Below are positions 1 through 14,072 of a stretch of 64,000 nt of DNA, one piece after another. Both the position numbers and the translations under genes were made by a program. Source of the DNA: Arctopsyche grandis (Eukaryota; Arthropoda; Insecta; Trichoptera; Hydropsychidae); NCBI RefSeq assembly GCF_051622035.1, contig NC_135362.1, positions 15,537,501 through 15,601,500 of the forward strand, read 5' to 3'. The notes beneath the pieces were generated by a model. It saw only the letters and a program-made list of their open reading frames with translations. It was not told the origin of the DNA and did not search any database. Numbering within the stretch: the stretch's first letter is position 1; every line of letters begins with the position of its first letter.

Positions 1-3000
1 TAATTACTGATAAAAACAATTTAATATGCAGGATCAAGCACTGTTCCCTCTGTACAAGCTTTAACAAAAAGACAAATTTGCTTAACGCTCTACTGTTTAA
101 CGCGAACGTTAACGTCCGTGTGTCGCATAAGCGTCGTTTGCAACGATTAAATAACGATTAGTCGTCGACGGAAAGAAACGCATCGGCCGTAGAAGCGGCA
201 GTAGGCGAAAAAATGAAGAGCAAAATCCCAACAGCAAGATGAGGAATTTTAATAACGTAATACGCAACGCATTGTTGTCGGCCATCAGCGAGCTCGATCG
301 TTCGGAAGAAAGAAGAGCAAAGCTCTGATTTTCATTTCGAGGCCCCCACTGGCCAAAGTACAGTTACAGCACACAGACGGCTCGAGTGCCGTTGGTTAGA
401 TATCGCTGGCCAGTGTGGTGTCGTGATTGAACGTTTCGCCCGTTGGTTTGTTGGTAGATCGTAAAGTATTCATCAGACCTCGCCCATGAGAGTGTGAAAA
501 CGGCCCTCGACCACGGAAAGCCATCACTAACTGCTATGTGATGACCCAAAGTAAATAAGCAATTAGATGGAGCAACTTTCACGACCCGCACACTAAATTT
601 GGACAGCGCCGGAAGAAATCAGCTGAAACTAGAAAGAAACTCTGTCACGAGAAAACGGCAAGAAAAATACAGTGTCGAAACGGGGCAGAGAGTTGCTGAT
701 AAGAGTTTCGTGTCCATCGGTGATGAGATGCAAGTAGGTGGTGCCTGGTAGTGAGTGCCCCAGTGGTACCGATCACGGCCGTGACGGTGGCCAACGCCTC
801 TTAACAACCTCAGGTCCCCCTTTCTTCGCATTATCAATTTAATTATTCATCACGCTAGTGGCTAGTTGCCATGAGAAAGTGCAACCAATAAACTCTTTAG
901 TGAACAGTCGGATAATAAGTTTAAACGTTTCGAATAAAATTTAGTTAATGCGAAAATCAAAAAAGCCCGAACTGAACCCACCCTTTCACATATACGGGGT
1001 CTACAAATATGAAAGATTGATTGTTTCCGAAGTGGCAGATAAATGTAATTTAATATTTGGGAGGGAGTTGGATGCACACAGATATACTACTACATCGATT
1101 TGAGAAATAATGGTTGCATGTCAAATTTACTTTTGACCCGACATAAATCAAACAAGGGTTGTGGATTATTATTATTTGAACAAATAACGATAATGGAATA
1201 GAGAATAGAATGCTCTGTAACAATTCTAAATATCTAAATGCTTGATAAAATAAAGAAAAAACCTAAGTTCACTAAGCGTACAAAGGACAAACCTTAATTA
1301 GTGCATCGCTCTACCGTCTCCTTCGCAGATGCAAAAAAAAAGTTCAAATATAATTAAGATTTTGCGATACCAAAACAATTAGGAATCCAAATGTTTATAA
1401 AGACATTGGCACAGAAGGAAAGCCATTCTCTAGAAAGTCTCTATCGACAAAATAATGAGCAATAAGATAATTACGAGATTCAAATGTGAGAACCATCGAA
1501 CGTCGATCATTTTGTAACCGGAACAATAGGAATGAAACTACAGCTGCAATCGAATAAACGTCAAATAGACTAGAGACATTTCAATGTGACAAGACCCAGA
1601 AACTGAATATTAAATTACAGATGCAGAGTGCGTCAACAAACGACGTGCGTCCTTACAAATTGGCCATTGTTCACTGTGACAAATTCAAAAATTTTCCATA
1701 CGAATTGTACCGATCGGTCCTAAAGTTGATTTGAATACGAATAAGAAATACCCAAGAAAGCAATCATTTGCTAACAAAATTACCGACAGCATTTTTGAAA
1801 GCAATACCGTAATTAGGGATAGTAATGCAAATAAATAAAAATACGTCGAAGTTATGTACATGCGACGAACATACCAGTAGCGTGTAATGAAAATCTCTCT
1901 ATTTGTACTATCGCACAGCTTTACTTTACTGCGCAAGCAGGATATAGGCGGACTCGGTATGACTCCACCTAGTCCCCTTGTATCCTACTCTCACACGTGT
2001 GAGTAAGGCTATGCGATAAAAACAGGAAGATTTCCACGGCACGACACTGGTACATACATACATATTTGAGAATTTCGCAACTTGTTTATTACGCGAAATA
2101 TAATTCGCGTCGGTTTGTGAGAAGGTCAATAGAGTAAAAATCCACAAAAAAACTTGAATTGTAGATATTTGCGTAATGACTTCAAAAAGGAGTAGTTAGT
2201 TACACGCATATAATATAAGGGGTCCAGAATCAAAAACGTAACATATAGTTTTTTTTTTTAATTTAAAAAAATAGTGCAATTCGATTCAATTTGACAATGA
2301 AAAAATCGAATTGCATCATAAACTGCAATATAAATATGAGATTTTTTTAATCATTACCATCATATGTACATACATATGTAGTTCGCGTAGGTCTACAGAA
2401 TTGTATGTATACATAAACTACATAATAACAGTACAACTTTATTCCGAATGCACTTGCCCATAAATGCACGATGCAGCACCGCCCATCCAGGCGGTGCACA
2501 ATGCGCCATAAATTGCAAACCTGACAATGCACAAAGTGTACACGTGAGTCATCGTCAATCATCCGATATGAATTTTCTATAGGTAGCGGGAGAGCGTCTT
2601 AGATCGGCGGAAACAGAAGCTGCCCACACAGTGTGTCGTAGGGTTAAAAAATAAATAAACAAATAAAAATAAGAAAGATTGAGATTAGTTCGAATGCTGC
2701 GTGGGTCGGCTGTAAATTCATCCTGGCTAGAGCAATTCGTGTTCCTCATAATTCAACGTGTCGTGTGATGTGCACGCGCAGCAAAAACGATTTTCGTGTT
2801 CTTCCAAAGACACGTGAGAGTACCTTTAATGGTCACATTGAAAGTATTTGATACGGACGTAACCCATAATAAAATACGTGGGAATATGAAATTAATTGTG
2901 AGTTGATGTATGGCCGGTGTGCCTTTGACGGTGCTCTCAGCACGCAAGATTTTTCAAAAGCAAATGCCATGCCATAAACATGTGGTCAAAATTTTTTTAT

Positions 3001-3266
3001 GAATCAAAATATGTTAAAAAACAGAAATATGTACATAATAATTTATCATGGCATCAAAAATTAACTTGGTGAAATACAAATTCTGATTGCGATCAAAAAA
3101 GTAACTATCGGATTTTCAAATGTTAGAAACATCTAATATACATATGTATGAAACAAATATTTTCACAGCTACATACATAAATAGTGAAGTATCTTAGATA
3201 AGGTATTATTCAGTAGCGTTCAATTGCCTTGTTAGTGGAAAGGGAAATAATTTTAAGTTTACTAAT
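1..3266. other. Gene-free stretch, partly CpG-rich
   Basis: I see no supportable exon here on either strand. Bases 100-1000 are richer in G+C and CpG than the rest and look like single-copy non-coding DNA (regulatory or untranslated). The remainder is AT-rich with short catacatatgta-type runs. Around 1925-2050 is the right-hand part of a small hAT-like repeat, ending in a variant of the CGGCACGCCACTG end described at 18119-18288. Downstream exons of the phosphatase gene could lie here, but I could not identify any. Confidence 0.4.
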
Positions 3267-3838
3267 CAGAGTTGTAGAGTCAGAGTTTGAGTCGCAGAGT
3301 TGCAGCATTCCAAGTGGAGTCAGAATCGTAAAAAAACTCCAATTCCTTTTTATTATTTTCAATCAATTTTATTATTTTTATCACTAGTATTACGGAATGC
3401 GTTAACTGGAGTCTCCAATATTATTCAAGTAAATCCACTAATAAATTATAAATTTATTTTTAATAATTTCTTAATAAAAATCATAAATATGAATTTTCCA
3501 TAGGTAGCGGGAGAGCAAAACCGATTGTTTCCTCCATTTCATACTTGTTTTTATTCTCATTTTTTTTAAATTGATTTGTCATACACTATGAATGTAATTT
3601 TTTTTTACACCTATTTCATTACCAATAATTCAATAAATTGCGTTACATGTCAATTTGTAGTAAATTTTTAAATTCCTTTGATTTTTTATATTTAAAAAAT
3701 CGCTATTATTTTATTACTACCAATTTTATACGTTGGAAAGAATCGTCGATCTTAGTAAAATCATTGTTGTCGGAGTCCAAGCATAAGGCAAAAGTCACAG
3801 TCCGAGTCAGTAAATTCTGAAGTGACTCCACAGCCCTG
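3267..3838. mobile_element. hAT-type MITE, CAGGGCTGTGGAGTC ends
   Basis: The right end, read in reverse, is CAGGGCTGTGGAGTC. The left end at 3267 is CAGAGTTGTAGAGTC, which matches at 12 of 15 positions. The flanking octamers (ttactaat and gtaataat) agree at 6 of 8 positions, consistent with an aged 8-bp hAT target duplication. The interior carries repeated GAGTC-like motifs and no coding sequence. A single CAGGGCTGTGGAGTT end also occurs at 15914. Assignment to hAT is by termini only. Confidence 0.6.
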
Positions 3839-5439
3839 GTAATAATTAAAATTAATTTGTAGCAAATCAACTCTCAAATACTATTTTTACATCTTTATAG
3901 AATATAAAGATAAAATTATATATCATATTAGAAAAGTAACTAAATAATTAAAGTCACTTGTGTTTAGGTAGCTTTTTTTATGTGATTAATACTAAAAAAG
4001 TTACACCCAATATTACAAATTTTTTTCTACCCTGCATGTACATACATATGTAAATATTAATTTGTAATATGAATGTTATTTCAAACCTTTTCTACATTTC
4101 AAATAATCACAGTAACTAGTAATTATTTAAATATCAATTTGATGACATAAAACTTAATAAAACTCTTTTAATCTTGTATTCTAGCTTTAACAATTTATGT
4201 ACAAATTAATTATACAAACATATATGTATAAGTAAACATATCAGTGCATACATATTATTCATAAGTATACATATAAATAATTCATATTATTATTAAATCC
4301 GCCGACTAAAATTTCTATTATAAATAAGAATTTTTGAGAATTAAAAAGAAAAACATGAATGAATTGGAAATATCTAGCAAGATCATCATCCAAGATGAGT
4401 GTTATTTTGGTACAACACCAAGATCTTTAAAAAACTGAGTGATCTCACTACAATCAGAATGCGTCCACATAGAGATGAATCAGTGGTTGCACATATTTAA
4501 TGCATTCACAATGATTAAAAATAATTTAATATGTGGAAAATTTATTAGTCCATACTGAACAATAAGGAATAAATAAGTACATCGCATATATTATATGTAC
4601 ATATACATGCATCTCATACATTGCCTAATTAAATAATAACTTTCCGTGTTAATCTTTCCAAGTTAAAAAATAAATATAATATATACATACATGTATTACT
4701 AACAATATACATATGTAGGCCCGAGTTAAAGCTTAGGATTTTACTGGGGCTATGTATAAACTTTGTTTAGAAGATTCTATTTTTGATACACTGAAATAAA
4801 TCAAACAGACATTTTTCACCAGATCTTGGGAGTATGTAAAAAAAACTTACATAGAACATGTAGACTCAGATATTTTAATTTTAAGTAAAATCAAGTATTC
4901 TGATGTATGTAAAATATGTTACGTACATATATATTTACACAAAACTAAAAATATGTAAAAATTAATAGATAGCACGATTTTTTTTAAATTATATTACCAT
5001 TTAATTTATAACAATTTTGATATTAATAATGTTAGATTATAAATAATAAAAATCTTAAATAAAAACAATAGTGAAAATAGCTTGGATGACACTGCGATTT
5101 ACTGTTTCGAAAGAATACCATTTGGAGAACTGACATACTACGTATGTATGTAATAAATCGCGCATCGAGACAACCATTTTCAAAGAATTTAACGAACCAT
5201 TTGATTTATTTATGTCACAAAAGAATTCCAATCAATAGAACACCATACATGTAAAATCGAATAGAACAATTCTATTCACAATATATAAGTACACATAATT
5301 TTCAGATGACAATGCATGAATACATATGGCAGAAGCTTTATTTGACAAATTAGAAAATGTAGATATTAGCTCATATATTTTTGTTTATCTACCTTTAAAA
5401 TGTATGCTTTTTGTATTGTATTAATAAACATAAACTCAC
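3839..5439. other. AT-rich gene-free stretch
   Basis: Very AT-rich, with many tacatatgta runs. No exon, RNA gene or clear repeat boundary was seen. The phosphatase gene should continue leftwards from 5440 on the minus strand (its last visible exon ends in a good GTGAGT donor), but no matching downstream exon with the expected catalytic motifs was found. Confidence 0.4.
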
Positions 5440-8400
5440 CAATCGCTCTCGATACAGCAAGAATATCGTTAACCCTCCATACGCCATTATTTGAAACATA
5501 TCCTCCCATTTTACGTATTCGACTTTGTTCGTCCTAAGAAAAAAAACAAATGAAATATATTTTAAATTATAATTAATAAATGTAGACCTATTGATATTTA
5601 TGTTTATTTTATAAATTCAAAATAAAAATAAATGTAAATGAAAAGTGACATCTACCGGCAATTTTAAAAAGCTCGATAATACAAAATAGGTTGTAGTCTC
5701 ATTCATTTTGCAAAGATTAATAAAACATAAAACAACACATTCATTTTTCCAGGATGTGCTGAAACTTTCAGTAGTATATTTGCGAGTTTATATTACTATA
5801 AATGCATTAAATAATCATAGAAACTAAAACATTCTCATCAAAAAAATCAATTTTTGGTGTAATTGTAATATGCTGACTCAATAAAAAATACTAACGTATC
5901 GTTCAGGCCGATGGGCATTAACAAGTGGCATTACAGCACCACTTTTCACTAAAATTGCTCTTGAATCACCAACCCAGCCAACTAATAGTTTATTTCCTTG
6001 AAGATAGCAAACTGTGCCAGTTGAACCCTAAAAATAATAAAGAAAAAAAAACATTATAATAAATGCACACAATAGAATTAAAAATTATTTCAAACAATTT
6101 AAACATTTATGTATATAATATCAATAAAGATATTTTTGAATTATCAACAGAATAAAGTTGGCTGAAAATTACTAACAAAACGTTCATGAACACACTAGCA
6201 ATATTTTATAAATTTAGGTTCATATCAAAAAAAAAAAAAATTATAAAATTACTATAATCATTTTGTTATTTGCATATACATATATTACTAAATTTACTGC
6301 AATTTTAAATTATCATACTAACACCAATTAATTGGTTTCCATTGAATTGTTCATCGGTCGCAACAAATGCATGTCGCAAAGCCATTTGCGGATTTTGAAG
6401 ATAGAATGGATGTCTCGCCATTATCATATGTAAATGAGAAGTAGCATAAACAGCAGCCAATGGTCCACAGTGACCGTCGTAAATCGCATAAAATCCAGCC
6501 GGTTGCGTGCTCTGCAATAATAAATTAGTAAATAAACGTGTTACCAATTACGGCACTTGAAAATTTTACTTTAGATTTTAATCAATTAATCAATACTGTT
6601 TTGACTCACCTCAATATCACAGAGATGGTTTAAATCGTCGATAATAACATGACGATCTTCCATCTTACGCATTCCATTACGGTTAAGAGTAGCGGCTACA
6701 ATTGGCAAGTTACGGGGAGGCGGTAAGGAAGCGGCCAAAACGTTGTCCAGGTGTTCTTTACATGCAATATGCACTTGTCTTACTACATTATTCATTACTC
6801 GTAATGATTGATATGAACCTGAAAACATTATAAAAAAACAATTATTTTCGATGTCATTTTAATATTTTCATAAATATTAATATTTTACACTTGAAATGAA
6901 ATGAAAATGTTTGTAAAATATATGAATATAAAAAATTAATACATAATATAAATTTTGTAGGAATCAATCTGCGATGAAATCAAAATCGAAGTATACAACT
7001 AATCGCATTGCCGGGGGCAAATCGAACACGGCAAGTCAACAAATTACACAGGCGTAACAGGAAAGCAACTACCCTGTCTAGTGAGAGAATAAATCCTGAT
7101 AAACGACGATATTATGAAAAAACAGAGGCGCTTCGTGCAACCAAATAGGGGATCGTAACATAGAAAGAGCGCATGAAACAGCGAGAAGAAACGAGACGCA
7201 AAGAGTCTCAGGTTAATTGAACAGGTTTACGACACCATCGGGACACCACCTGGTGGAAGAGAGCAGGGGGATGAAGAGGGAACGAAGAGGACGACGAAGG
7301 GGGAGGAGGAGGAGAATTTGAGGTGCATAAAAACAGTGGCAAACACGCTGAAATTTTTTCCCCTTGTTATATCGACGAATTGATCAGAATTCATACAACG
7401 AGCACAGGAAACTCCTATTATTATTGTACATCGCTTTTGTTGACTGATACAGAAGAATTCTACGAAAGCTAATAATGCCTTTGTGTTGTCTAATGTCATA
7501 CAAATATTATGTTGACATCTGTTATTCTTTTGCGTAGCAATAAATTGAAATTTTGAATTGCAACTGAGTAAATAAGTTTTATAAAGAAGAATTTCCTTTA
7601 CAAATATGAACCGCTCGTAATAAAATGAATGTTAATTTAGGAACGAAGAATACGTATGTTTACATATTCCACATGGAACTGTCTTTAGTCTTTAGTATAC
7701 ATAGTATACTATTTTCCCGTAACAAAACGAGCTATAAAAATGTCTCTCAATTATAAACAGCAAATCTCATTCATCTTAATTTCAGCATTGTAGTTTAGCA
7801 CTAAAAGTACAGTGGAACATTCGTTTGGCAACCGACGAATATTTATCTGCTTTAGTTACGCATAGTAACCGTGATCACTGACCGGTAATGATCGCCGGTT
7901 GAATATTAAAATATCATCATACATACATATACACATATGTAGGTGTATTATTTCATCGCAGAACACGCGGAAAACCGTATCGGTATTTTTGCTAAATATG
8001 GGTACGATTTCTCTCTAGGAAAGCGGACGTGAGACTCAGATCTCGATCGAAATCCAATGCCGAGTGCAGAGAGGGAAATACGAGGGGAAAACTCGACGGA
8101 CGAAACAACCCCGAATAGGGAAAAGGACATAAACATTAATGCCTCCTCTGGGACCCTCCCACGTGGCTACGAAACGCAATAAGGAAAAGGAAATGTGCAA
8201 AGCGAACGTTGCGGTAAGGGATGACGTAGGTCGTGGGTGCATTACAAGCAGTACATATCCTTGTGTATATTATTCCTAAAGTAAACTAACTATGAATATA
8301 AATATATATGCATGTGATCAACCTTTGAAGAAAGTAAAATTAGATGGTGACTGACAGTATATACATAAGTATGTATGTATATGTATGTACTTACATATGA

Positions 8401-11400
8401 ATGTATACGCAAATAATGTAAGTATCACACACCTACTGATAAAACGTTGAATCATAGGTATCGATATCGTATTGGCCAAGTCAGTGTTTATACGAAACAT
8501 ATTTAATGTAGACGAAAATAATTATGTAAAAAGGCTGCAACCCACACAAGATTTTTTTTGACAACTGCAACTTCATGAATCTTTTATATTGTAGAATGTA
8601 AAGTAACTTGGCGCATTTCGATACCATTTAATTTTAAACCGGCAATCTTAGTCTATACTCTACACATATAGAAATGTATTATTGCATTTCTCCGACTCTA
8701 CATATAAAGTAAAACAAAGCGTCACATTATTTTGTGTGTGAGATCGCCATGTGCGAAATTGTCCGTTTACTATAAAACAAACACCAATCGTTGTGTGTGT
8801 GTATGTGTGTAGATCGTTTTTGATTGGCTGTCGTCAAATTCGTTTCTGATTGGCTGTTGTTAACCCTTTGAATGCTGACCAACGCCGATCGGTGTTTTGC
8901 CAACAATTTCACGCAACTGAAAAACGCCGATGGGCGTTGTTTTTTGAGTATGTAAAAAATAAACAAGAATACTACCCGCTAAGCCTTTCCAAGTAGCATT
9001 GAAAAAAATGCATTCAACATGGGTCGTGTAATCCGTGGCAATGTTTATAAAGACTGGTTTACACAGGAATTTATGAATTTATAACCATAGCAGAATTTCT
9101 CGATGGAAATCCCTAACTGCTGAGTATTTTAGATTGTAGCTTGGCATTTAAATTGTGAGCATTACATTTTAACAACAATGAAGAAGATGGAACTAGTTGT
9201 GGAAAAATACATTCATTAATAGACTTCTTTTGTTTATTTTATATTGTTGCAAGATATATTAGAGAGTTTAAACACAACTTTACAAAACTCTAAATCCTCG
9301 GCGGTAGTTATCTAGGGTAGTGATCTAAGGTTAGTTAGGATTGGCTATATTTTTTTTATCCCGTTTTTTTTATTGGATTTCTAAATAATTCTAGTTGGAA
9401 ATGTTGGTGAAATTTTCAGCGTTGCGGGCATTCAACAGAAAAGACGTCAGCACTCATAGGGTTAAGTATTCAAATAAATTTAATAAAAAAGTTTCAAATT
9501 AATAAAATTTAAATTTAGATTTAAATGATGCGTAGAACTACTAGTATGCTTATAAAATAATCAATTGGACCATAGGATCAAATAAGTTTAAGTTAAAGAA
9601 GACTCAAATATTCCAGTGTTAACAAATTGGTATTTAAAACATATCATATATGTATATCCAATAGAAACATTGCGACAGTTTTGAACTTAACGATAATATG
9701 TTATGTTACATGACGATTTTGTTGACATTTCTGAGTTATTTCACTGGAAAATCGATATCTATGTAGATTCCGATGAAAGGAAACGGTCGGTTCGAGCATG
9801 CCGAACTTATTCCGGTTGAGATTTGCATACGATAACATGACAAATCCCGATTTCCCAGAAGCTACACAGCGTCGTGTTTTTACAGGACAGGGCTTCGAAC
9901 AAAAGAAGGAACACAGCCTCATATATCACTGTGAACGGGCGGAAAAAATAAAAAAAAATAAGTTTTTACCGATACAAAAACAGTGCGGCGCGGCATCGAT
10001 GAAATTTTCCGAGGGAAAATCCCGTAAGAGGGAAAAGCGAGAGGGTCCATCATCGATCTGCAACATCTTGCCCTAAGAGGAGGCGTGTTTCCGCACAACA
10101 CGCGCGAGGGAGACGAAGACGAAAAAGCGCGACTTGCATACAAACGATTCCTAAAAAGCCTTCTGAAATATAAGCCCTTTCGCATACGAAACCACGCGTC
10201 AAGGTATGAAAAAACCCATAAGACCATAAAACGTATCGCAATATTGTGCTCGTTTACGTTTTATGCTTACGGAGATTTTTCTCGCCGTATTACACGTTTT
10301 TCAATATGGCAAAAGTGAGCCAGTAGCGTATTGAATACATATTTTTTGCGTACGTAATTGTCGAATCCCAAATTCGTATATTCCATATGGGTCCGCAACA
10401 ATTAAAATCGATTAACTAGTGTGCGGTTAAAACTTCAAACAAAAACCACGATAATGCAATAATACATCCGATATCGAGCAATTTTCGGAAGTACTTAGAT
10501 TAATCGGAAATCAGAAATTCGTAGAATAAATGGTTTCCAATAATATTTAGACGTTTCGAATAGCATAAGGTATATAAAAATCATCATCATTTACAGCCAA
10601 TCACCATCCACTGCTGAATGAAGGCCTCTACAACACGCTTCCACTTACCTCATTCTAATTTCGTCTACCCGTCTTCCTTTCACTCTTTTACATTTTCTCA
10701 AGTATCATTCCAGCACTTCTTTTTACCACCTGTCGTTCATTCTCATAACTTCGTGACCCACCCATTGCCATTTCAATCTATTCACTCTCTCCACTATATC
10801 CACTATCCTTGTCACAATTCTCACCCAGGTACATAATCTCTCCTCGTTATGCCGAGCATACAGCGTTCCATACTTCTTAGGTACATTGGACTTTGTGTAA
10901 CGTCTTGGTTCAATGTCCAAGTTAAAGTATACATATCTATAAACCCAAAATAATATTGAACCCAGTGGCGTAGCTACCTCATAACACGGTCATGTAAAAC
11001 CTGAGAGCCCCGCTTGTAAAAGGGCCCAAATTTCTAAACACGCAAATTATGTTATTGAGGAAAGCATCGAAGGAGAAAGTGCCATCGAATTTGTTGCAAA
11101 TGATGAAAAATCCGAAACTCGTGAAAATCTAAATGTTATAGACAAAGAAATCGAGGTTCAAAACATTGAAGACATATCTAATGTCGAATTTATAAACACT
11201 GCCACAAATTATCTACATCAAAATATTTCAGGGCCTAAAGCGCCATTTTCTAGAGACTTCAAACAACATAATAGAAAATCAGACGAATCAAGACTAAATA
11301 ATCTCGCATAACAGGCCATTGAACATAAACAAGCATCAAAAATAGAACTTGTAAAACATATTTAGTGATTTCGCAAATATTAAACAAGAAAAATGAGCTT

Positions 11401-14033
11401 ATTTCTAATTTATTTTCTTATGTAGTTAATTATTTCATTTCATATTTTTTTTAAATGTTAGGGGGCCCTCCCTTACGTAATTTTTATATGAGTGCCCAAA
11501 ATCTCTAGTTACGCCATTGAATTTAAACCATACAAATGGAATTTGAAATTTTGCACAAGAAAATGACAAAATTAAACTTATCAAAGTTTTCGTTTAAATT
11601 ACACGCATATTACTAACAGACATACCCAATTTTGTTCAAATACTTAAATAGAAACTTAAAACATTTTATATATTTAAAAATCAAGCAAATAAAAGCCTAT
11701 TTTCAAATATGCCCTATGAATATGTATATTTTCTATATATAATGTTTCAAATATTCGTCGTTTAGCTTTAATTCATCACTTTCCCAATTGAACTCATACT
11801 GTGTTAATGTGTAGCTTAAAACCTGATATGCCGAAAATCGATTGAATCATTCTCGACTTCGGAGGATACAGAAACTAAGATGTTGGTATTCTTATATTAA
11901 ATATAATATTTTGGTAGAGCTCATAAGTAAGAAAAAAAGGACTACAGGATACATGCAAAGCCCGCAGGGATATAAATTGTGGAATAAGTGGGCATATCGT
12001 ACTATGAACTGTGCGTGATTCAATTAGAGGCGATCAACCAGATGATTCACGAGAATTTTTCTGAAATACAATACGTATAAAATTTCTATTCTAGAATTTT
12101 CAATTTATATATATAGGTATTTACGTCGTTTTCCTATAATTTTCAGGCAAGCAGGATCTTCCACGCAAGCCTTCGTCGATGAGTCCAAAACGGCGCGGCA
12201 TAGTGGTGTAACTAAACCAGGAGGACAATCCCTGAAACAACAAATAAATTATTAAGATAACATCATCAGGCAAGTGCAACGCAATCATTCATTAACAACA
12301 AAGCGATAGCTAACAGTCTCGGAGACAGGCGATCATTCAAAATCACGAGTTACAAAACACGGTGCCCCATTATAAATGGGATTTCATCCACGACGAGCAG
12401 TCTCCTCGTCATACCCATAAAACATGCGTAAAAGTACCACAAGTGCACGTCGGAAATTTCTTATCTGGAATACAAATCGAAAACGCCCGCATAGATTCGT
12501 TGTTGATTCTACGTTCTAACACTATAAAATCTTTAAACAAGCACCTCGAGGAATACAAAACGTACACAATTTTCACTTCTGCCAAACACGACGCAGATCG
12601 TATCGGCTGAAAGAAATGCTAAAAAGATTACGGGTTCGAGTTTGTACCGTTTCTTCGGCGATTCATAATTTATTAGCACTTCACGTGCACACGCGTTGCG
12701 CAACTGTTCTATTTTAAAATGCATATTATAAAATATTAGTTATGGTGGATTGCATCATCGCTTATACATATGAATGCACGTTCGATCCTGCATAAGCGAC
12801 TCCGCATCATTATCAACATCCAAAACGGGAAGTGGAATTGGCGAATCTTCAGCCACGATAGGATGCACCTGTCCAAAATCCAATTTAACGGTTCAATCCT
12901 CAACACTATTTGGCGACGCCAGCTAAAAACTAACTGCATAATTAATTAATTGCTAGGTGTCATTCGAAACTTTGGAGTCGAGTTGAGCCAGAGTGCTTGC
13001 GGTATTATTATTGTACGTGAGTCATTCATTTAAAAATTGTCATCCGCCAGTTAAATGGATGTTAGTGACCTTATATATGTACAAATGTACCTTTGCATAC
13101 GTATCTATATCTACATATGTATATCGCATTTTACCAAATCGCCACGATTGTGAATCCAACTAGGCATCACATTAAGCTGAATGGTCCATATGTTACCATA
13201 TCGCACAGATAAACGAGTCGGTAACCCCGCACTTACTTGATATTATATTTCGTATAACAGATGGTTTCAGAATGCTTCTAATTACATTAAATATTTTTGA
13301 TGCCCTTCCTAAACTACATGAGTTAATTATGTATAAAATTTTAACCAAATTTCACGAAACAGTTGTTCACAGTGTATAGGAATCAAAATTCTGTATCATC
13401 GACATGAACAGAATTGTACTAACAGCCTAACCAATGTACATATGTATGTACATACATAGTTTACAAAGAGAGTATGGAGTAAGTAAAAATTGGAATAGCG
13501 AATTGATACATCAATCGACTAGACAACGAGAATCAATCTGTCTTGGTAAAAAAAATACGTGTTCTATGCAAAATTTGTACCATCTACTTCCGACTAATTT
13601 TCATTTCATTACATTTTCATGAATATTGTAGGATCTGGTTGTCAGGAGACAAAGGCGGTAGAGTAAAATGAGACTCGTAGAGCGGTTTAAAACATGGTTT
13701 ATTTGACGGAGCGCCGCAACGGTTTAAGCGTCACATTAAATGTTACCAACCTCATCATTAATTATACTCAAACGTGCCAACTTAATCAACAATACATGCA
13801 TTATTCTAGGTTATAAAAATAAATCCCACACTATGTTAGATTATAGTTCGTTTACCAGCAGCATAGATCAATGGATTGCATTTGTGTGGTTACGGATTCA
13901 ATCCCTGGGTGTGCTGCTCACCAGATCTTGGACATGTGGCTCCAAAGTCGATCGTTTCCTATTAGAATTTGCCAATTTGTCTGATTTTATTGAAACGGTT
14001 CCAACAAATTCGCAACTCTCTCGAAAGATTTAT

Positions 14034-14072
<39 letters not shown>

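Noticed and set aside
9798..10318. Several overlapping frames of 60-100 codons on both strands
   Set aside because: No homology, no splice partners, and equally open frames on both strands, as expected for a GC-richer non-coding block.
12149..12257. A possible terminal exon after a good acceptor
   Set aside because: About 35 codons without homology and no upstream partner exon in phase; noted only as a possibility.
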